A stretch of DNA of 64,000 nt, taken from positions 62,001-126,000 of the forward strand of contig VXSP01000040.1 in NCBI GenBank assembly GCA_009837885.1, in the 5' to 3' direction. This DNA is from Holophagales bacterium (GTDB taxonomy: Bacteria; Acidobacteriota; Thermoanaerobaculia; Multivoradales; Multivoraceae). The position numbers and the translations under genes are program-made. The notes under the pieces were generated by a model. The model was given only the letters and a program-made list of their open reading frames with translations. It was not told the DNA's origin and did not search any database. Of the stretch, positions 16,355-25,918 are shown piece after piece (the first letter of the stretch is position 1; every line of letters begins with the position of its first letter).

Positions 16355-17547
16355 TCCGGCTGGGCGCTTGCCGTCCGGACCTCCATCCCGTCCGTGCCGA
16401 CCTGGATCCCGCCGACGATGGCGGCATCGCCCCGCTGGAGGGCGCCGGTGACGTACACCTCGTCGTCGGCGCGCTGCAGGACCGTGACCGGCACGATCGT
16501 CACCCTGTCGCCGCGCACCACCCAGACTTCGTTACCGGGCCTGAGAGCCGGCCGCCTGATCCTGAACCAGGCGTCCGGCGCGATCCCCTCGAGTTCCACG
16601 TCGACGAACTTGCCGACCAGCAGCGGTGGTCCGCCGGCGTCCGGGTCCGTGCCGCTGCCGTAGGGCTCCGGAACCCGCACGATCACGTCGAGGGTGCGGG
16701 TCTGCTCGTCCAGCGCGCCTTCGACCCGGTCCACGTATCCGTCCCAATCGGAACGCCGGCCGCCGTAGTCCGCCACGACGCGTACCTCCACCTCCCGGTT
16801 GCCATCGCCGGCTCGCAGGCCCCACAGGCCGGGAATGAGCGCTGCTTCCCGGTCGGAAAGGGGGACGACGACTTCGACGGCGTCGGACGCATAGAGCCGC
16901 GCCACTCCCCGGCCCGCCGCCACGAACTGCCCCACGTCGACCGACTCGGTCCGCACGACGCCGGAGAAGGGCGCCGTGACCGCCGTCCGCGCGAGGTTCA
17001 GTTCGGTCTCGGCAAGGGTGGCGGCGTCCCTGACCAGAGCGGCTTCGGCGGCCTCGAGTTGAGGCTGCCAGAGCGCGAGCGGACTCGCTTGGGAAGCCTC
17101 TCCGCTTTCGGCCTGGCGTTCCTTGAACTGCTCGTACTGCTTGCGCGCGACCTGGGCTTCTTCCTTCGCCTTGAGGACCTCGACCCTCTGGAGCGCGACG
17201 TTGGCTCGCGCCTTTTCCACTTCGCGCCGGTAGTCGACATCGTCGATGCGGAAGAGCACCTGCCCATCGCGCACCCGACCTCCGCTCTGGAACGCCGGGT
17301 CGACCCAGACCACCTTGCCGCTCACCTCGGCGGCGATGTCGATCTCCGCCCGCGGCCGCACCGTCCCGGCCCCGAACACGGGGATCGCGCCCTCGCCAGC
17401 CTGCGCCGGGGCGGTGATCGCGAAGGGAACCTGCGAGGGTGGAGGTACGCGTTCCGGTTCGGGCCGCTGGGAAACCATGAACACGGCGAGACCCGTGGCC
17501 CCGACCAGTATCGCGCCGGCAACGAGAAAACCGGTTAGTCGACTCAT
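16351..17547 (-). CDS. RND efflux membrane-fusion protein (periplasmic adaptor)
   Basis: The 398-residue protein has an N-terminal membrane anchor (MSRLTGFLVAGAILVGATGL). It shows the adaptor pattern: a biotinyl-lipoyl half (GTVRPRAEIDIAAEVSGKVV), a helical hairpin of about 90 residues rich in Ala/Glu/Gln/Arg, a second lipoyl half (ARTAVTAPFSGVVRTESVDV) and a beta-barrel domain. It connects the inner-membrane pump to the outer-membrane channel. It lies nine bases after the outer-membrane factor gene and overlaps the GH16 gene. The pump gene itself is about 4.2 kb upstream in the same transcription direction, separated by the P450 and MpaB genes. Confidence 0.9.
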   Translation of the reverse strand: MSRLTGFLVAGAILVGATGLAVFMVSQRPEPERVPPPSQVPFAITAPAQAGEGAIPVFGAGTVRPRAEIDIAAEVSGKVVWVDPAFQSGGRVRDGQVLFRIDDVDYRREVEKARANVALQRVEVLKAKEEAQVARKQYEQFKERQAESGEASQASPLALWQPQLEAAEAALVRDAATLAETELNLARTAVTAPFSGVVRTESVDVGQFVAAGRGVARLYASDAVEVVVPLSDREAALIPGLWGLRAGDGNREVEVRVVADYGGRRSDWDGYVDRVEGALDEQTRTLDVIVRVPEPYGSGTDPDAGGPPLLVGKFVDVELEGIAPDAWFRIRRPALRPGNEVWVVRGDRVTIVPVTVLQRADDEVYVTGALQRGDAAIVGGIQVGTDGMEVRTASAQPE

Positions 17548-17556
17548 TTGCCGGTC

Positions 17557-19083
17557 CTACTCCGTCTGTGGTGGCGGTTGCGGCGGCGCCTGGGCCGCCT
17601 GCGCTTCGGTCCGCGAATCCCCGGACGTCCAGGCGCCTCCGAGGGCGCGGTGGACGGTCAACCGGGAGAGCGCGAGATCGCGCTCGGCGCCGGCCAGGGC
17701 GGACTCGACGTTCAGGCGGGTGAGGAGCGCGTCGAGGAAGTCGGCGTAGCCTCCGATTCCCGCCTCGTATCTCTGAGAGCGCAGTTTCTCCGTTGCCAGG
17801 GCCTCCTCGAGCCGGGAGGCGAGCAGGGCATTGCGCCGGCCCTCGTTCCCGTGCACGGCCAGAGCCGTCTCGACCTCGTTGACGGCGGTCACGACGGTGC
17901 GGCCATAGGTCGCTGCGAGCTCCCCGAACCGGGCCTCCGCCATCGCCACGTTGCTACGCAACCGGCCGCCCTGAAAGACGGGCGCGAGCAGGTTGGACGC
18001 CAGGTTGGTGAACCACTGGTCCACCTTGAACAGGCTGTCGACCTTGGAACTCTGGAGCCCGATCGAGCCGGAGAACGAGAGGGTCGGAAGGAGCTCGGCG
18101 CGCCGGGCGTCGACCTGGAAGCGGGCAGCTTCGAGCCGGTGTCTCGCCGCCCTTACGTCGGGCCTCTGCATGAGCAGGTCGGCCGGAATCCCCGGCGGAA
18201 CGGGTTCGGCCGCGGCCTCGGGCTCCAGCACTTCGGGCACCAGGTCCGCCAGGTCGTTCCGGTAGCCGCCCAGGAGGACGGCGAGACGCCCCTCCGCGTT
18301 CGCCAGCCCGTTCTCGAGCTGGGGTTGGATCGCCTGGGCGTTCCGCAACTCCTGGCGTATGCCGTACAGGATCGAGGAGTCGGCGAGACCCCGGTCGTAG
18401 CGGGTGGAGGCCACGTCCTCGCGCTCCATGAGGACATCGACCATCCGCCGGCTGATCTCGATGCGCCGGCGAAAGTCGACGACCTCGAAGTAGGCGCCGA
18501 TCGTCTCCGCGAGGATCCCGATCCTCGCGGTCTGGTAGTCGGACTCCGAGGCGAGGTACTCGGCGCCGGCGGCGAGCGCGGAGCTGCTGGCCCGTCCCCA
18601 GAAGTCCATCTCGTAGGAGAAGTCGGCGCTCAGGGACCAGGTCGTGATCGCGAGCCGCTCCGGCAGGGTGAAGCCGGGGGCGAGCCTTTCCAGCCCGAGT
18701 TCCTGAATCTGGGCGCCGAAGCCGGTGTTGGTCGGGTTCGTCAGGTCGTTGATCCCCGCGCCGGCCGCAACGACCGGCCGGATCGCGGCCCTGGCGATGC
18801 GGGCTCGTTCCCTGGCCTGCTCCACGCGGGCGACGGCGGCGGCCATGTCCAGATTCGAATCCAGCACGGAGTCGACGATCCGGTCGAGTGCCGGATCGGC
18901 GAACGCCTTCCACCACTGGAGTGGCTCGTGGACGCCGGCGGCGACGGCTGCGGGAGTTTCCTCGAAACTAGCCGGTACTTCGGGCGCCGGACCGGGCAGT
19001 TCCGGCGGCGGCGCCAGGGAGCAGCCGAGGTACAGGAATACAGCGGGTACTAGCGAGAGCGGGGCTATCGCAGTGGAGTTCAT
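17557..19083 (-). CDS. RND outer-membrane factor (TolC/NodT family lipoprotein)
   Basis: Starting at the ATG at 19083 gives 508 residues with a lipobox (VFLYLGCS, Cys21). It carries the two long repeated helical regions of TolC-type channels: VARVEQARERARIARAAIRP and, in the second half, NVAMAEARFGELAATYGRTV and LASRLEEALATEKLRSQRYE. The PPGIPADLLMQRPDVRAA stretch is the usual NodT-family signature. It forms the trimeric outer-membrane tunnel. Upstream is MpaB copy 2, about 107 bases away, and downstream is the adaptor gene, nine bases away. A longer frame reaching 19197 exists but would place extra sequence before the signal, so it was not used. Confidence 0.9.
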   Translation of the reverse strand: MNSTAIAPLSLVPAVFLYLGCSLAPPPELPGPAPEVPASFEETPAAVAAGVHEPLQWWKAFADPALDRIVDSVLDSNLDMAAAVARVEQARERARIARAAIRPVVAAGAGINDLTNPTNTGFGAQIQELGLERLAPGFTLPERLAITTWSLSADFSYEMDFWGRASSSALAAGAEYLASESDYQTARIGILAETIGAYFEVVDFRRRIEISRRMVDVLMEREDVASTRYDRGLADSSILYGIRQELRNAQAIQPQLENGLANAEGRLAVLLGGYRNDLADLVPEVLEPEAAAEPVPPGIPADLLMQRPDVRAARHRLEAARFQVDARRAELLPTLSFSGSIGLQSSKVDSLFKVDQWFTNLASNLLAPVFQGGRLRSNVAMAEARFGELAATYGRTVVTAVNEVETALAVHGNEGRRNALLASRLEEALATEKLRSQRYEAGIGGYADFLDALLTRLNVESALAGAERDLALSRLTVHRALGGAWTSGDSRTEAQAAQAPPQPPPQTE

Positions 19084-19190
19084 GAGGCGCTCGGGCGTGG
19101 CTCCGCTGGCAGGAACAGCCGGGACGTTACCACGCGGCTGCGGGGTGGCGGGCGCAGGCACGGGGCATCCGAAGCGCCCTGGGCCGCTCT

Positions 19191-20387
19191 CTACCACTCC
19201 GCGGACTCCTCGTCGTGGACCGAGGTCGGCAGGGCATAGGACTGCTCGAACCTGTCGAACGCCGACACCTCAAGCATGGTGTTGAACTTCGTCCTCGAGA
19301 GTCGCGCCCCCCATCCAGGCCTGAGTCTCTGCATCACGCGGTCCAATCGGTTCTTCAGCCGCAGCAACGGCAGCTCCTTGATCGTCTTGGGTGCGGGGTA
19401 CTTCAGATTGTCGGCCAGGTCGTTGCCGATCAGGCTTCGGGACACCGAGTAGATGTACCTGGCCTTGGCGCGCCGCTCCTCGGCTTCTGTGACTCCCAGC
19501 AGAAGCGGGGCGCTGTTCACGATGCTGTTCGCCATGATGATCGCATCCAGGTCCGGAGGCGGTTCGCACTGCACCGCCGTCTCGAAGGCGCGAAGACTGC
19601 CTTGCATGTCGCGAAACATGATCTGCTCCGGCACGCCCATGACGATGCCGGTGTAGCGCCACACATGCACGTAGGCGTCGCGTTCTTCCGCGTTGAAGTC
19701 GCCGCCCAGGGCTTGAACGTGCCTCATCAGCCGTCCCGAGAAGGCGGCCGACGCCAGCAGGAGCTGGGCGGCGCTGATGGGCACTCCATGGGCGCGAGAA
19801 TCCCATTCCTCCAGGTCCTTGAGCAGCATTCTCGCCTGTGCATGCACGAGCCGAATCCGCAGCGTCAGCCTCCAGCCGTCGCCCCCGGGCTCCATTCCGC
19901 CGGGAAGAAACTGCTCGACGAGTTGAATCAGGTTCTGCTTGAGCCGGCGGACTCCGTTCTCCATGATTCTTCCCCGGATGCGGAAGGACTTGCTGATCAG
20001 CGTGGAGAAGCCCTCCACGATGGCGGCTCCCACGAGACCAGCCAGAACCATCTCCGAGTTGCGCAGGAACGCCTTTGTTGCGGCGAGGGCCACGTTCGGG
20101 TCGTACCAGTTCGGGAGCACCGAGACTTCCTCCACGAGTTCGCGAAGCGAGTCCGGAGCGTTCTCCGGCAGGTCGCGGTGGTTCTGGATTGCCGCAGCCA
20201 GTAGCGTGCCCACCTGCGCCGGTTCGTGGTTCCTGGCCAGGTCCTGGACGACGCGGTCTGCCGGAGGGTCTCCGATCGTCGTGTGCATGACGTACGTGTC
20301 GGCCATTTCGGCGTCGCGCGCCCGAGCCTCCCGGTAGCCGTCGCGATAGCTTGACGGAATCACTCCATCGGTGGGCATCGCGTTCAT
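19191..20387 (-). CDS. MpaB-family (rubber oxygenase-like, DUF2236) oxygenase, copy 2
   Basis: A 398-residue member of the same family as copies 1 and 3 but clearly more divergent. It retains the family histidine motif RIRLVHAQARML and the conserved GGMEPGGDGWRL, HVWRYTGIVMG and SYALPTS segments. No signal peptide is seen. The ATG overlaps the P450 stop by four bases (ATGA), so the two oxygenases are translationally coupled. It lies between the pump gene and the two partner genes of an RND system. The family acts on isoprenoid chains in the cases known to me (MpaB, Lcp); the substrate here is unknown. Confidence 0.87.
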   Translation of the reverse strand: MNAMPTDGVIPSSYRDGYREARARDAEMADTYVMHTTIGDPPADRVVQDLARNHEPAQVGTLLAAAIQNHRDLPENAPDSLRELVEEVSVLPNWYDPNVALAATKAFLRNSEMVLAGLVGAAIVEGFSTLISKSFRIRGRIMENGVRRLKQNLIQLVEQFLPGGMEPGGDGWRLTLRIRLVHAQARMLLKDLEEWDSRAHGVPISAAQLLLASAAFSGRLMRHVQALGGDFNAEERDAYVHVWRYTGIVMGVPEQIMFRDMQGSLRAFETAVQCEPPPDLDAIIMANSIVNSAPLLLGVTEAEERRAKARYIYSVSRSLIGNDLADNLKYPAPKTIKELPLLRLKNRLDRVMQRLRPGWGARLSRTKFNTMLEVSAFDRFEQSYALPTSVHDEESAEW

Positions 20388-21736
20388 GTGCCGCGCCGCC
20401 GGACGGTTACGGTGACGGGCCCCTTTACGCCGATCCCGTTGCTGAACTGCTTCGGAGGCTCGTTCGAAGCCGGATCGAGACGCAGGCGCTGAGCCAAGCT
20501 GGCGTGGGCGAACACGAACATCCGCTCCGCGAACCCCCCGAACGGGCAGCTCCGGTCCCCGACGCCGAATGGGATGTACCCGTGTTCCGGGCAGCCGCGG
20601 TCTCTCGGTCCGGGTTCCTCCAGCCACCGTTCGGGCCGGAACTCGTCCGGCCGATCCCAGTAGTCCGCTCTGCGGTGCAGCACGCGCGCCCCGACGTTCG
20701 TGACGGTTCCCTGCGGCACCAGGTGTCCGCCGACCACGCGGTCCTCTCCCGGACGCACGGGCAGGAGGACGTAGGCCGGCGGGGCGAGTCGGACCGTCTC
20801 CTGGAACACGGCGCGGGCGTAGGAGAGCTTCTCGAAGTCGGTGATCCGGATGGGGCGGTCGCCGGCGACTTCGTCCACTTCTCGCTCCAGGCGGCGGCGC
20901 GTCGCGGGCGTCCGGGCGAGGAAGTGGACTCCATAGGTCATCGCGGCCGCCGGAGCGTCCGGATAGCCGCAGAGGAAGGCGAGCGCCTCGTCGCGGATCT
21001 CCTTGTCGGTGAGGTGGGACGCGCCGTCGACGCCCTCCTCCCTGGCGCGAACGTAGTGGGCGATCATGTTGTCGACGGGATGGGCCGGATCCTGCGCTCG
21101 CCTGATGGCTTCGTGGATCACGTCGTCCATCGCCTTGAGCCAGCGGCGAATCGGAATGTAGAGCGGTGAGTACCGCTTCGTGAGCACCGACGCCCCCGGG
21201 AAGAGTGCCAGGAAGAGATCCACCTTCACGGCCTTCAGGACGTTCATCTGGACGGATGTCGGAACGGCCAGTTCTTTTCCGACCACCGCGTCGAGGAGCG
21301 TTCTCGAAGTGAAGAGATCGAACTTCTTCTTGATATCCACCGTGCTTCCCGACCGGCACTTCTCGCGCATGGCCAGTGCGCCGTCCTTGATGATGCGGGA
21401 GTAGCCGCGCATGTGGTCTTCGTCCAGACCGGCCAGCATCAGCGAGCGCCGCTGGCCGTGCTCACGGTCCAGAAGAGTGGCCAAGCAGCTCTCCAGCATT
21501 GGACCGGTCGGGAACCACTTGAGGAAGTGGGGCTCCTGGACGTCCTGGACGAGGTCGGCGTTGAACACCGCGCAGCACTTGAGAAACGGAAGTTCGTAGA
21601 AGACGATGTCGCCATACTCCCGGTGAAGTTCGTCCATGAACCCCGGATAGTCCGACTGTCGCCGAACCAGGTTGCCTAGTCGCCGGCCCCTCGGACCTGG
21701 AGGAAGGCTGGGCGGTGTGTGGTTGGGTGCTGTCAT
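20384..21736 (-). CDS. Cytochrome P450
   Basis: A 450-residue P450 with the proline-rich start (PPSLPPGPRG), the K-helix ExxR (FQETVRL, Glu313 and Arg316), the PERW meander and the heme loop FGVGDRSCPFGG, with Cys397 as heme ligand. Two features are off-standard: the residue two after Cys is Phe rather than the usual Gly, and the I-helix has CGYPDAPA in place of the acid-Thr oxygen-activation motif. It has no membrane anchor. The start is an ATG 24 bases after the RND pump stop, and its TGA overlaps the MpaB ATG. No ferredoxin or reductase gene is nearby, so the electron donor must come from elsewhere. The reaction may be atypical, for example isomerisation or peroxide use; this is inference from the missing motif. 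Confidence 0.9.
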   Translation of the reverse strand: MTAPNHTPPSLPPGPRGRRLGNLVRRQSDYPGFMDELHREYGDIVFYELPFLKCCAVFNADLVQDVQEPHFLKWFPTGPMLESCLATLLDREHGQRRSLMLAGLDEDHMRGYSRIIKDGALAMREKCRSGSTVDIKKKFDLFTSRTLLDAVVGKELAVPTSVQMNVLKAVKVDLFLALFPGASVLTKRYSPLYIPIRRWLKAMDDVIHEAIRRAQDPAHPVDNMIAHYVRAREEGVDGASHLTDKEIRDEALAFLCGYPDAPAAAMTYGVHFLARTPATRRRLEREVDEVAGDRPIRITDFEKLSYARAVFQETVRLAPPAYVLLPVRPGEDRVVGGHLVPQGTVTNVGARVLHRRADYWDRPDEFRPERWLEEPGPRDRGCPEHGYIPFGVGDRSCPFGGFAERMFVFAHASLAQRLRLDPASNEPPKQFSNGIGVKGPVTVTVRRRGT

Positions 21737-21760
21737 TGTTGTTTCTTTCTGCAGACGGCG

Positions 21761-24700
21761 CTAAGTGCTGACTGCGTCGGATCTCGCACGCCTCGTCGTG
21801 GCACTGTGGTGCAGGGAGGTCAATGCAGGCACCACGAGCATCAGAATGCCCGTGGCAAAGACGATTCCGAAACCGATGGACGCGGCAAACGGGATGAGGA
21901 ACTGCGCCTGGATGGCCCGTTCGAGCAGGAGCGGCGTGAAGGCCAGGAAGGTCGTCGCCGACGTCAGGAAGATCGGACGGAAACGGGCCTTGGCGCCTTC
22001 GATGATTGCTTCCCTGACGGGAACGCCATCGCGCAGTTTCCTGTTGATGAAGTCGACCATGACAAGAGAGTCGTTCACGACCACGCCGTTGAGCCCGAGG
22101 ATTCCCATCATGGAGACGATGCTCAGCCCGATACCGATGATCAGGTGGCCGAGAATGGCTCCGATGATTCCGAAAGGAATGACAGCCATGATGATCAGGG
22201 GCTTCGTGTACGAACCGAGGGGAATCGCAAGCAACGCATAGATCACCAGCAGGGCCAGGAGGAACCCGCGCCCCAGGGTGTCGGTGGACTCGACCTGCTG
22301 CTGTTGCTCGCCTCCGAACGCGTATGTCAGTCCGGGGTTGGCGTCGGCGAGTTCCGGAAGGATGGCGTTGGTCAGGGCTGCGGTGACCTCGACACCTGTG
22401 GTCGCGTTCGTGTCCACGTCGGCCGTGACCGTCACGGTGCGCTGTCCGTTCTTTCGCCGGATCGATGCGGGCGCGACTCCCATGCTGACCGTGGCGACCT
22501 GGCTGAGAGGCACCGTGACGCCGGCCGGCGTGCGGACCATGTAGCGCTCGACGTCGGTCGCCGTGTCCCGCTCCTCCTCTGGCAGGCGCACGTAGACGCG
22601 GACATCTTCCGGGCCCCGTTGGAGGCGTAGCGCCTCATCGCCGAAGAACGCCGCCCGAACCTGCCGGGCGAGCCCGGCCAGGGTGAGGTCGAGCGTACGC
22701 GCCTCGGGTCGCAGTTCGATCCGGATCTCCTGGAAGCCGGCCGAGTGGTCCGACTGGACGTCGAAGACTCCGTTCAACTCCCGGAGGCGTTCGACTACGG
22801 AGTCGCCGATTGGACCGAGGCGCCCAGGATCCGGGTGCGAGAGCTCGACATGGACGGGGAGGCCCAGGTTGAGCAGCTCGGCCGCGAACCTGAGCCCGCG
22901 GGCCTCGGGCACGGCGCCGACTTCTTCGCGCCACTGCTGGACCAAGGCGCCGGCGCTTATGTCCCGGTGCTGGGCGCCAAGCAGTTTGAGCTCAACGCTT
23001 GCGATGTTGCCGCCGGGCTTCAGGCTCGGTTCCTGCACCAGCCCGCCTCCCCGTTCCAGTCCGGTCTTCATGCCGACCGCCAGCGTGACGGCGCTTAGTA
23101 GTGGCTCCGCTTCCTCGGCGCGCCCGATCGAGAGCCTGTCGATGGCGCGCCGGCCTGCCTGCTCGAGTTCGTTCGCGATCTCGGTGGTGCGCCACGCGGG
23201 CGTTCCCACCGGCATCTCGAGGTTGGCCGTCACGATGTCGCCCTCGACGGGCTCGGAGAGGATCACGTCGATGATTCCCGCCGGGACCAGCGAGACGCAC
23301 AGGATCACCATGCCGACGGCGCAGGCGAGCACCACCACGGGCTGACCGGTGGCCAGGCGAAGACCCCGGTCCAGCGGGCCGTCGAGGAACCACTTGAACC
23401 CGTCGTTGACCCGGGTCTGCGTCCAGTGCAGGAAGCGATCCAGGGGGTTGGAAGGTGTCCACTCCGGGCCCGGCAGATGGGACAGGTGGTTCGGGAGCAC
23501 CAGAAGCGACTCGATCAGCGAAAGGAGGAGTACGGAAATCACGATGATGGGGAACGCGCCCATCACCTCGCCGAAACCGCCGGGCAGGAAGAGCAGCGGA
23601 GAGAAAGCCGCGACCGACGTGAGGACCGCGAAGATCAGGGGCCGTTTGATCTTCTGGGTGCCCCTGATGGCGGCGGCGAGTCCGTCGGCGCCCTTCTGAC
23701 GCTCCAGGTGCACATGCTCGGCGACGACGATCGCGTCGTCCACCATGATGCCGATGGCCAGGACGAAGGCGAACATCGAGATGGCGTTGATGGAAACGTC
23801 CAGGACGAGCATCACGGCCAGGGCGCCCGTCGCCGCGATGGCGATCCCGGAAGCGACCCAGAGGGCGAGCCGGAGGTTCAGGAACAGGGTCAGGGCGACG
23901 AAGACGAGCAGCAACCCCAGGAAACCGTTCTTGACCAGGACGTAGACCTGTTCACCGTAGATCTCCGCGTCGTTGTTCCAGATGGCGACTTCCACGCCGG
24001 CGGGAAGTGAAGAGACGATCTCTCGCTCGACCTGCTCGACGACCGCGTCCGCGACGTCCAGGACCTTCTCGCCGGCTGCTCGGTACACCTCGACGAAGGC
24101 GGCGGGCTGCCCGTTGTAGCGGGTGATCAGATCAACGTCCTGAAAGCCGTCCCGCACGTCCGCGATGTCGCGCAGACGAACGACGGTCCCGTCGCTCTTG
24201 CTGAGAACGACGATCTCCTCGAAGTCGTACTCGTCGTAGCTCTGGCCCGTCGTACGGACCCGCATTTCCGCGTCCGCCGTCTCGATGCTGCCGGCTGCCA
24301 GGTCCAGCGAGCCGTCGCGAACCGCGCGGGCGACGTCGTCGAGCGTCAGGCCGAGAGCTTGCAGCCTGGCCAGAGGCACTTCGATCGAAATCTCGTAGTC
24401 GCGCACGCCGCGGGTTTCCACGTAGGAGACGTCGGGAAGCGCGGCGAGCTTCTCCTCGGTGCGGTACGCCAGTTCCTTGAGAGTGCGTTCGGGGACGTCA
24501 CCGTGCAGGACCAGCCGGATCACGCTCTGACGGTTGGCTCGCTCGCGAATCTCGGGGCGCTCGGCTCGTCCGGGAAAGGACTGAATGCTGCCGACCACCG
24601 ACTCGATGTCATTCAGCGCACGGTTGATATCCGCGCCCGTCTCCAGGACGGCCATGACGGATGCCATGCCCTCGGCCGCGACAGAGGTCACGTCCTTCAC

Positions 24701-24952
24701 GCCGTCGACGGTCCCGACCCGTTCCTCGATCTTGAGAACGATCGACTCCTCCACTTCGTACGGTGTCGCGCCGGGATAGGGCACGGTGATCTCGATGTGG
24801 TTGGAAGAGGGTACGGGGTACATCTCCTGTACCAGGCCGGGAAGCGAGGCCAGCCCGGCAGCCAGGATGAAGACCATCAAAAGGTTGGCAGCCACCCCGT
24901 TTCGCGCCATGTAGGCGACGGAATCGCGCGGGTACGCGTCGTCGTTCCTCAC
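21761..24952 (-). CDS. RND-family inner-membrane efflux pump (HAE1-like)
   Basis: The 1063-residue protein has the usual RND layout: an N-terminal membrane helix (ANLLMVFILAAGLASLPG), a large periplasmic loop, six helices, a second loop and six more helices. Transmembrane helix 4 carries GIMVDDAIVVAEHV, with the paired aspartates that carry protons, and the second half has the matching GLNGVVVNDSLVMVDFI. It exports hydrophobic or amphipathic molecules using the proton gradient. It is the first gene of the minus-strand cluster that continues with P450, MpaB, outer-membrane factor, adaptor and GH16. The SRPBCC gene diverges from it 47 bases away, so promoters for both lie in that gap. Confidence 0.92.
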   Translation of the reverse strand: MRNDDAYPRDSVAYMARNGVAANLLMVFILAAGLASLPGLVQEMYPVPSSNHIEITVPYPGATPYEVEESIVLKIEERVGTVDGVKDVTSVAAEGMASVMAVLETGADINRALNDIESVVGSIQSFPGRAERPEIRERANRQSVIRLVLHGDVPERTLKELAYRTEEKLAALPDVSYVETRGVRDYEISIEVPLARLQALGLTLDDVARAVRDGSLDLAAGSIETADAEMRVRTTGQSYDEYDFEEIVVLSKSDGTVVRLRDIADVRDGFQDVDLITRYNGQPAAFVEVYRAAGEKVLDVADAVVEQVEREIVSSLPAGVEVAIWNNDAEIYGEQVYVLVKNGFLGLLLVFVALTLFLNLRLALWVASGIAIAATGALAVMLVLDVSINAISMFAFVLAIGIMVDDAIVVAEHVHLERQKGADGLAAAIRGTQKIKRPLIFAVLTSVAAFSPLLFLPGGFGEVMGAFPIIVISVLLLSLIESLLVLPNHLSHLPGPEWTPSNPLDRFLHWTQTRVNDGFKWFLDGPLDRGLRLATGQPVVVLACAVGMVILCVSLVPAGIIDVILSEPVEGDIVTANLEMPVGTPAWRTTEIANELEQAGRRAIDRLSIGRAEEAEPLLSAVTLAVGMKTGLERGGGLVQEPSLKPGGNIASVELKLLGAQHRDISAGALVQQWREEVGAVPEARGLRFAAELLNLGLPVHVELSHPDPGRLGPIGDSVVERLRELNGVFDVQSDHSAGFQEIRIELRPEARTLDLTLAGLARQVRAAFFGDEALRLQRGPEDVRVYVRLPEEERDTATDVERYMVRTPAGVTVPLSQVATVSMGVAPASIRRKNGQRTVTVTADVDTNATTGVEVTAALTNAILPELADANPGLTYAFGGEQQQQVESTDTLGRGFLLALLVIYALLAIPLGSYTKPLIIMAVIPFGIIGAILGHLIIGIGLSIVSMMGILGLNGVVVNDSLVMVDFINRKLRDGVPVREAIIEGAKARFRPIFLTSATTFLAFTPLLLERAIQAQFLIPFAASIGFGIVFATGILMLVVPALTSLHHSATTRRARSDAVST

Positions 24953-24999
24953 GCGATCGCGTCAGGCCCCTGTCGATTGGGGCTAGAATCAGGAGCGTC

Positions 25000-25458
25000 A
25001 TGAAGCCCACGGAATCGAGCGTGACGATCAACGCGTCCTTGGAGACCGTGTTTCGCGCCGTTTCCGACCTGGGCCACTTTGCCAAAGCTGTGCCTCAAAT
25101 CGATCGCATAGAAATCCTGTCCGACACGGCGGCCGGCGTTGGAACGCGTTTCCGCGAGACGCGACTCGTGGGAGGAAGGGAAACCGCATCCGAACTCCAG
25201 GTGGCCGAACTCGTGGAGGACGAAAAGGTCCGGTACGTCTCGGACACCTTCGGCACCCGCTGGAACAGTACGTTCACGGTCGCGTCGGCTGGCGAGCGGA
25301 CACGGCTCACGATGACTATCGAGGGCCGACCGCACACCCTGCTGTCCAGGTTGGCTGCGCCCCTGATGAGATTCCTCACCGAAAGAGGCGTCGTCGCCGA
25401 CTTGACGGGCATCAAGGCATACGCGGAGGGTCTGGAGGAGTCCGCGGCGCCGGAGTGA
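25000..25458 (+). CDS. SRPBCC-family (START-like) ligand-binding protein
   Basis: The 152-residue protein has the SRPBCC/polyketide-cyclase pattern: SSVTINASLETVFRAVSDLG at the start, a helix-grip fold with strands such as GTRFRETRLVG and RTRLTMTIEGR, and a long C-terminal helix from about 125 to 145. It has no signal peptide, so it acts in the cytoplasm, unlike the secreted START protein at 6944. Members bind hydrophobic ligands. It diverges from the RND pump gene with only 47 bases between them, which suggests joint control. Confidence 0.8.
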   Translation: MKPTESSVTINASLETVFRAVSDLGHFAKAVPQIDRIEILSDTAAGVGTRFRETRLVGGRETASELQVAELVEDEKVRYVSDTFGTRWNSTFTVASAGERTRLTMTIEGRPHTLLSRLAAPLMRFLTERGVVADLTGIKAYAEGLEESAAPE

Positions 25459-25918
25459 CGATCGGTGTTGCACGTTCTTCGAGCGCTGGGGCGGGCAATG
25501 CTGGTCGGAAAGTGCGTGCCTTGTGAAGGCCGGCGCCTGCACCTTCTACAACAGAGTGGAAGCCCGGCGCATCTACCATTTGGCAGATGCTTCATGCTTC
25601 GGTTTGGCGGATTGACGTAGAAAGAAGGCTGGCCCAACAGAGCGTGAGAGCTAGTCGCGACGCGAATTTGAACCAATCTCCCAGTTTGGAGGTCTTCGAG
25701 GGCGCGATGGGAGTGGCCGGCAAGGTGCCGGCGCACCGCTGTGGACCGGCTGCGGCTCACCGTTGGACGTTCGAACGCAGCCTGGCGCCCGCTGGAGTCG
25801 GATCGCGGTCATGGCGCCGGTCACCGTTTTCGGCCTGCGACCCGCGGCACCCGACTCTGCACGACCGCCTCGAGCGGCCGACTCCCGGCTTGGACGCACT
25901 AGACTCGTGTGCGCTGCC
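25459..25918. other. 460-base stretch with no recognisable gene
   Basis: Frames on both strands here lack protein character. The region must contain the promoter of the squalene/phytoene-synthase-like gene, but I cannot point to a convincing -10/-35 pair. A longer reading of that gene back to 25763 exists; the added residues look random, so the start at 25919 is preferred. Confidence 0.4.

Noticed and set aside
19191..21359. MpaB copy 2 read as a 722-residue protein
   Set aside because: The additional N-terminal part lies within the P450 gene in another frame and is Arg/Pro-rich shadow text. The ATG at 20387 in the ATGA overlap gives the family length.
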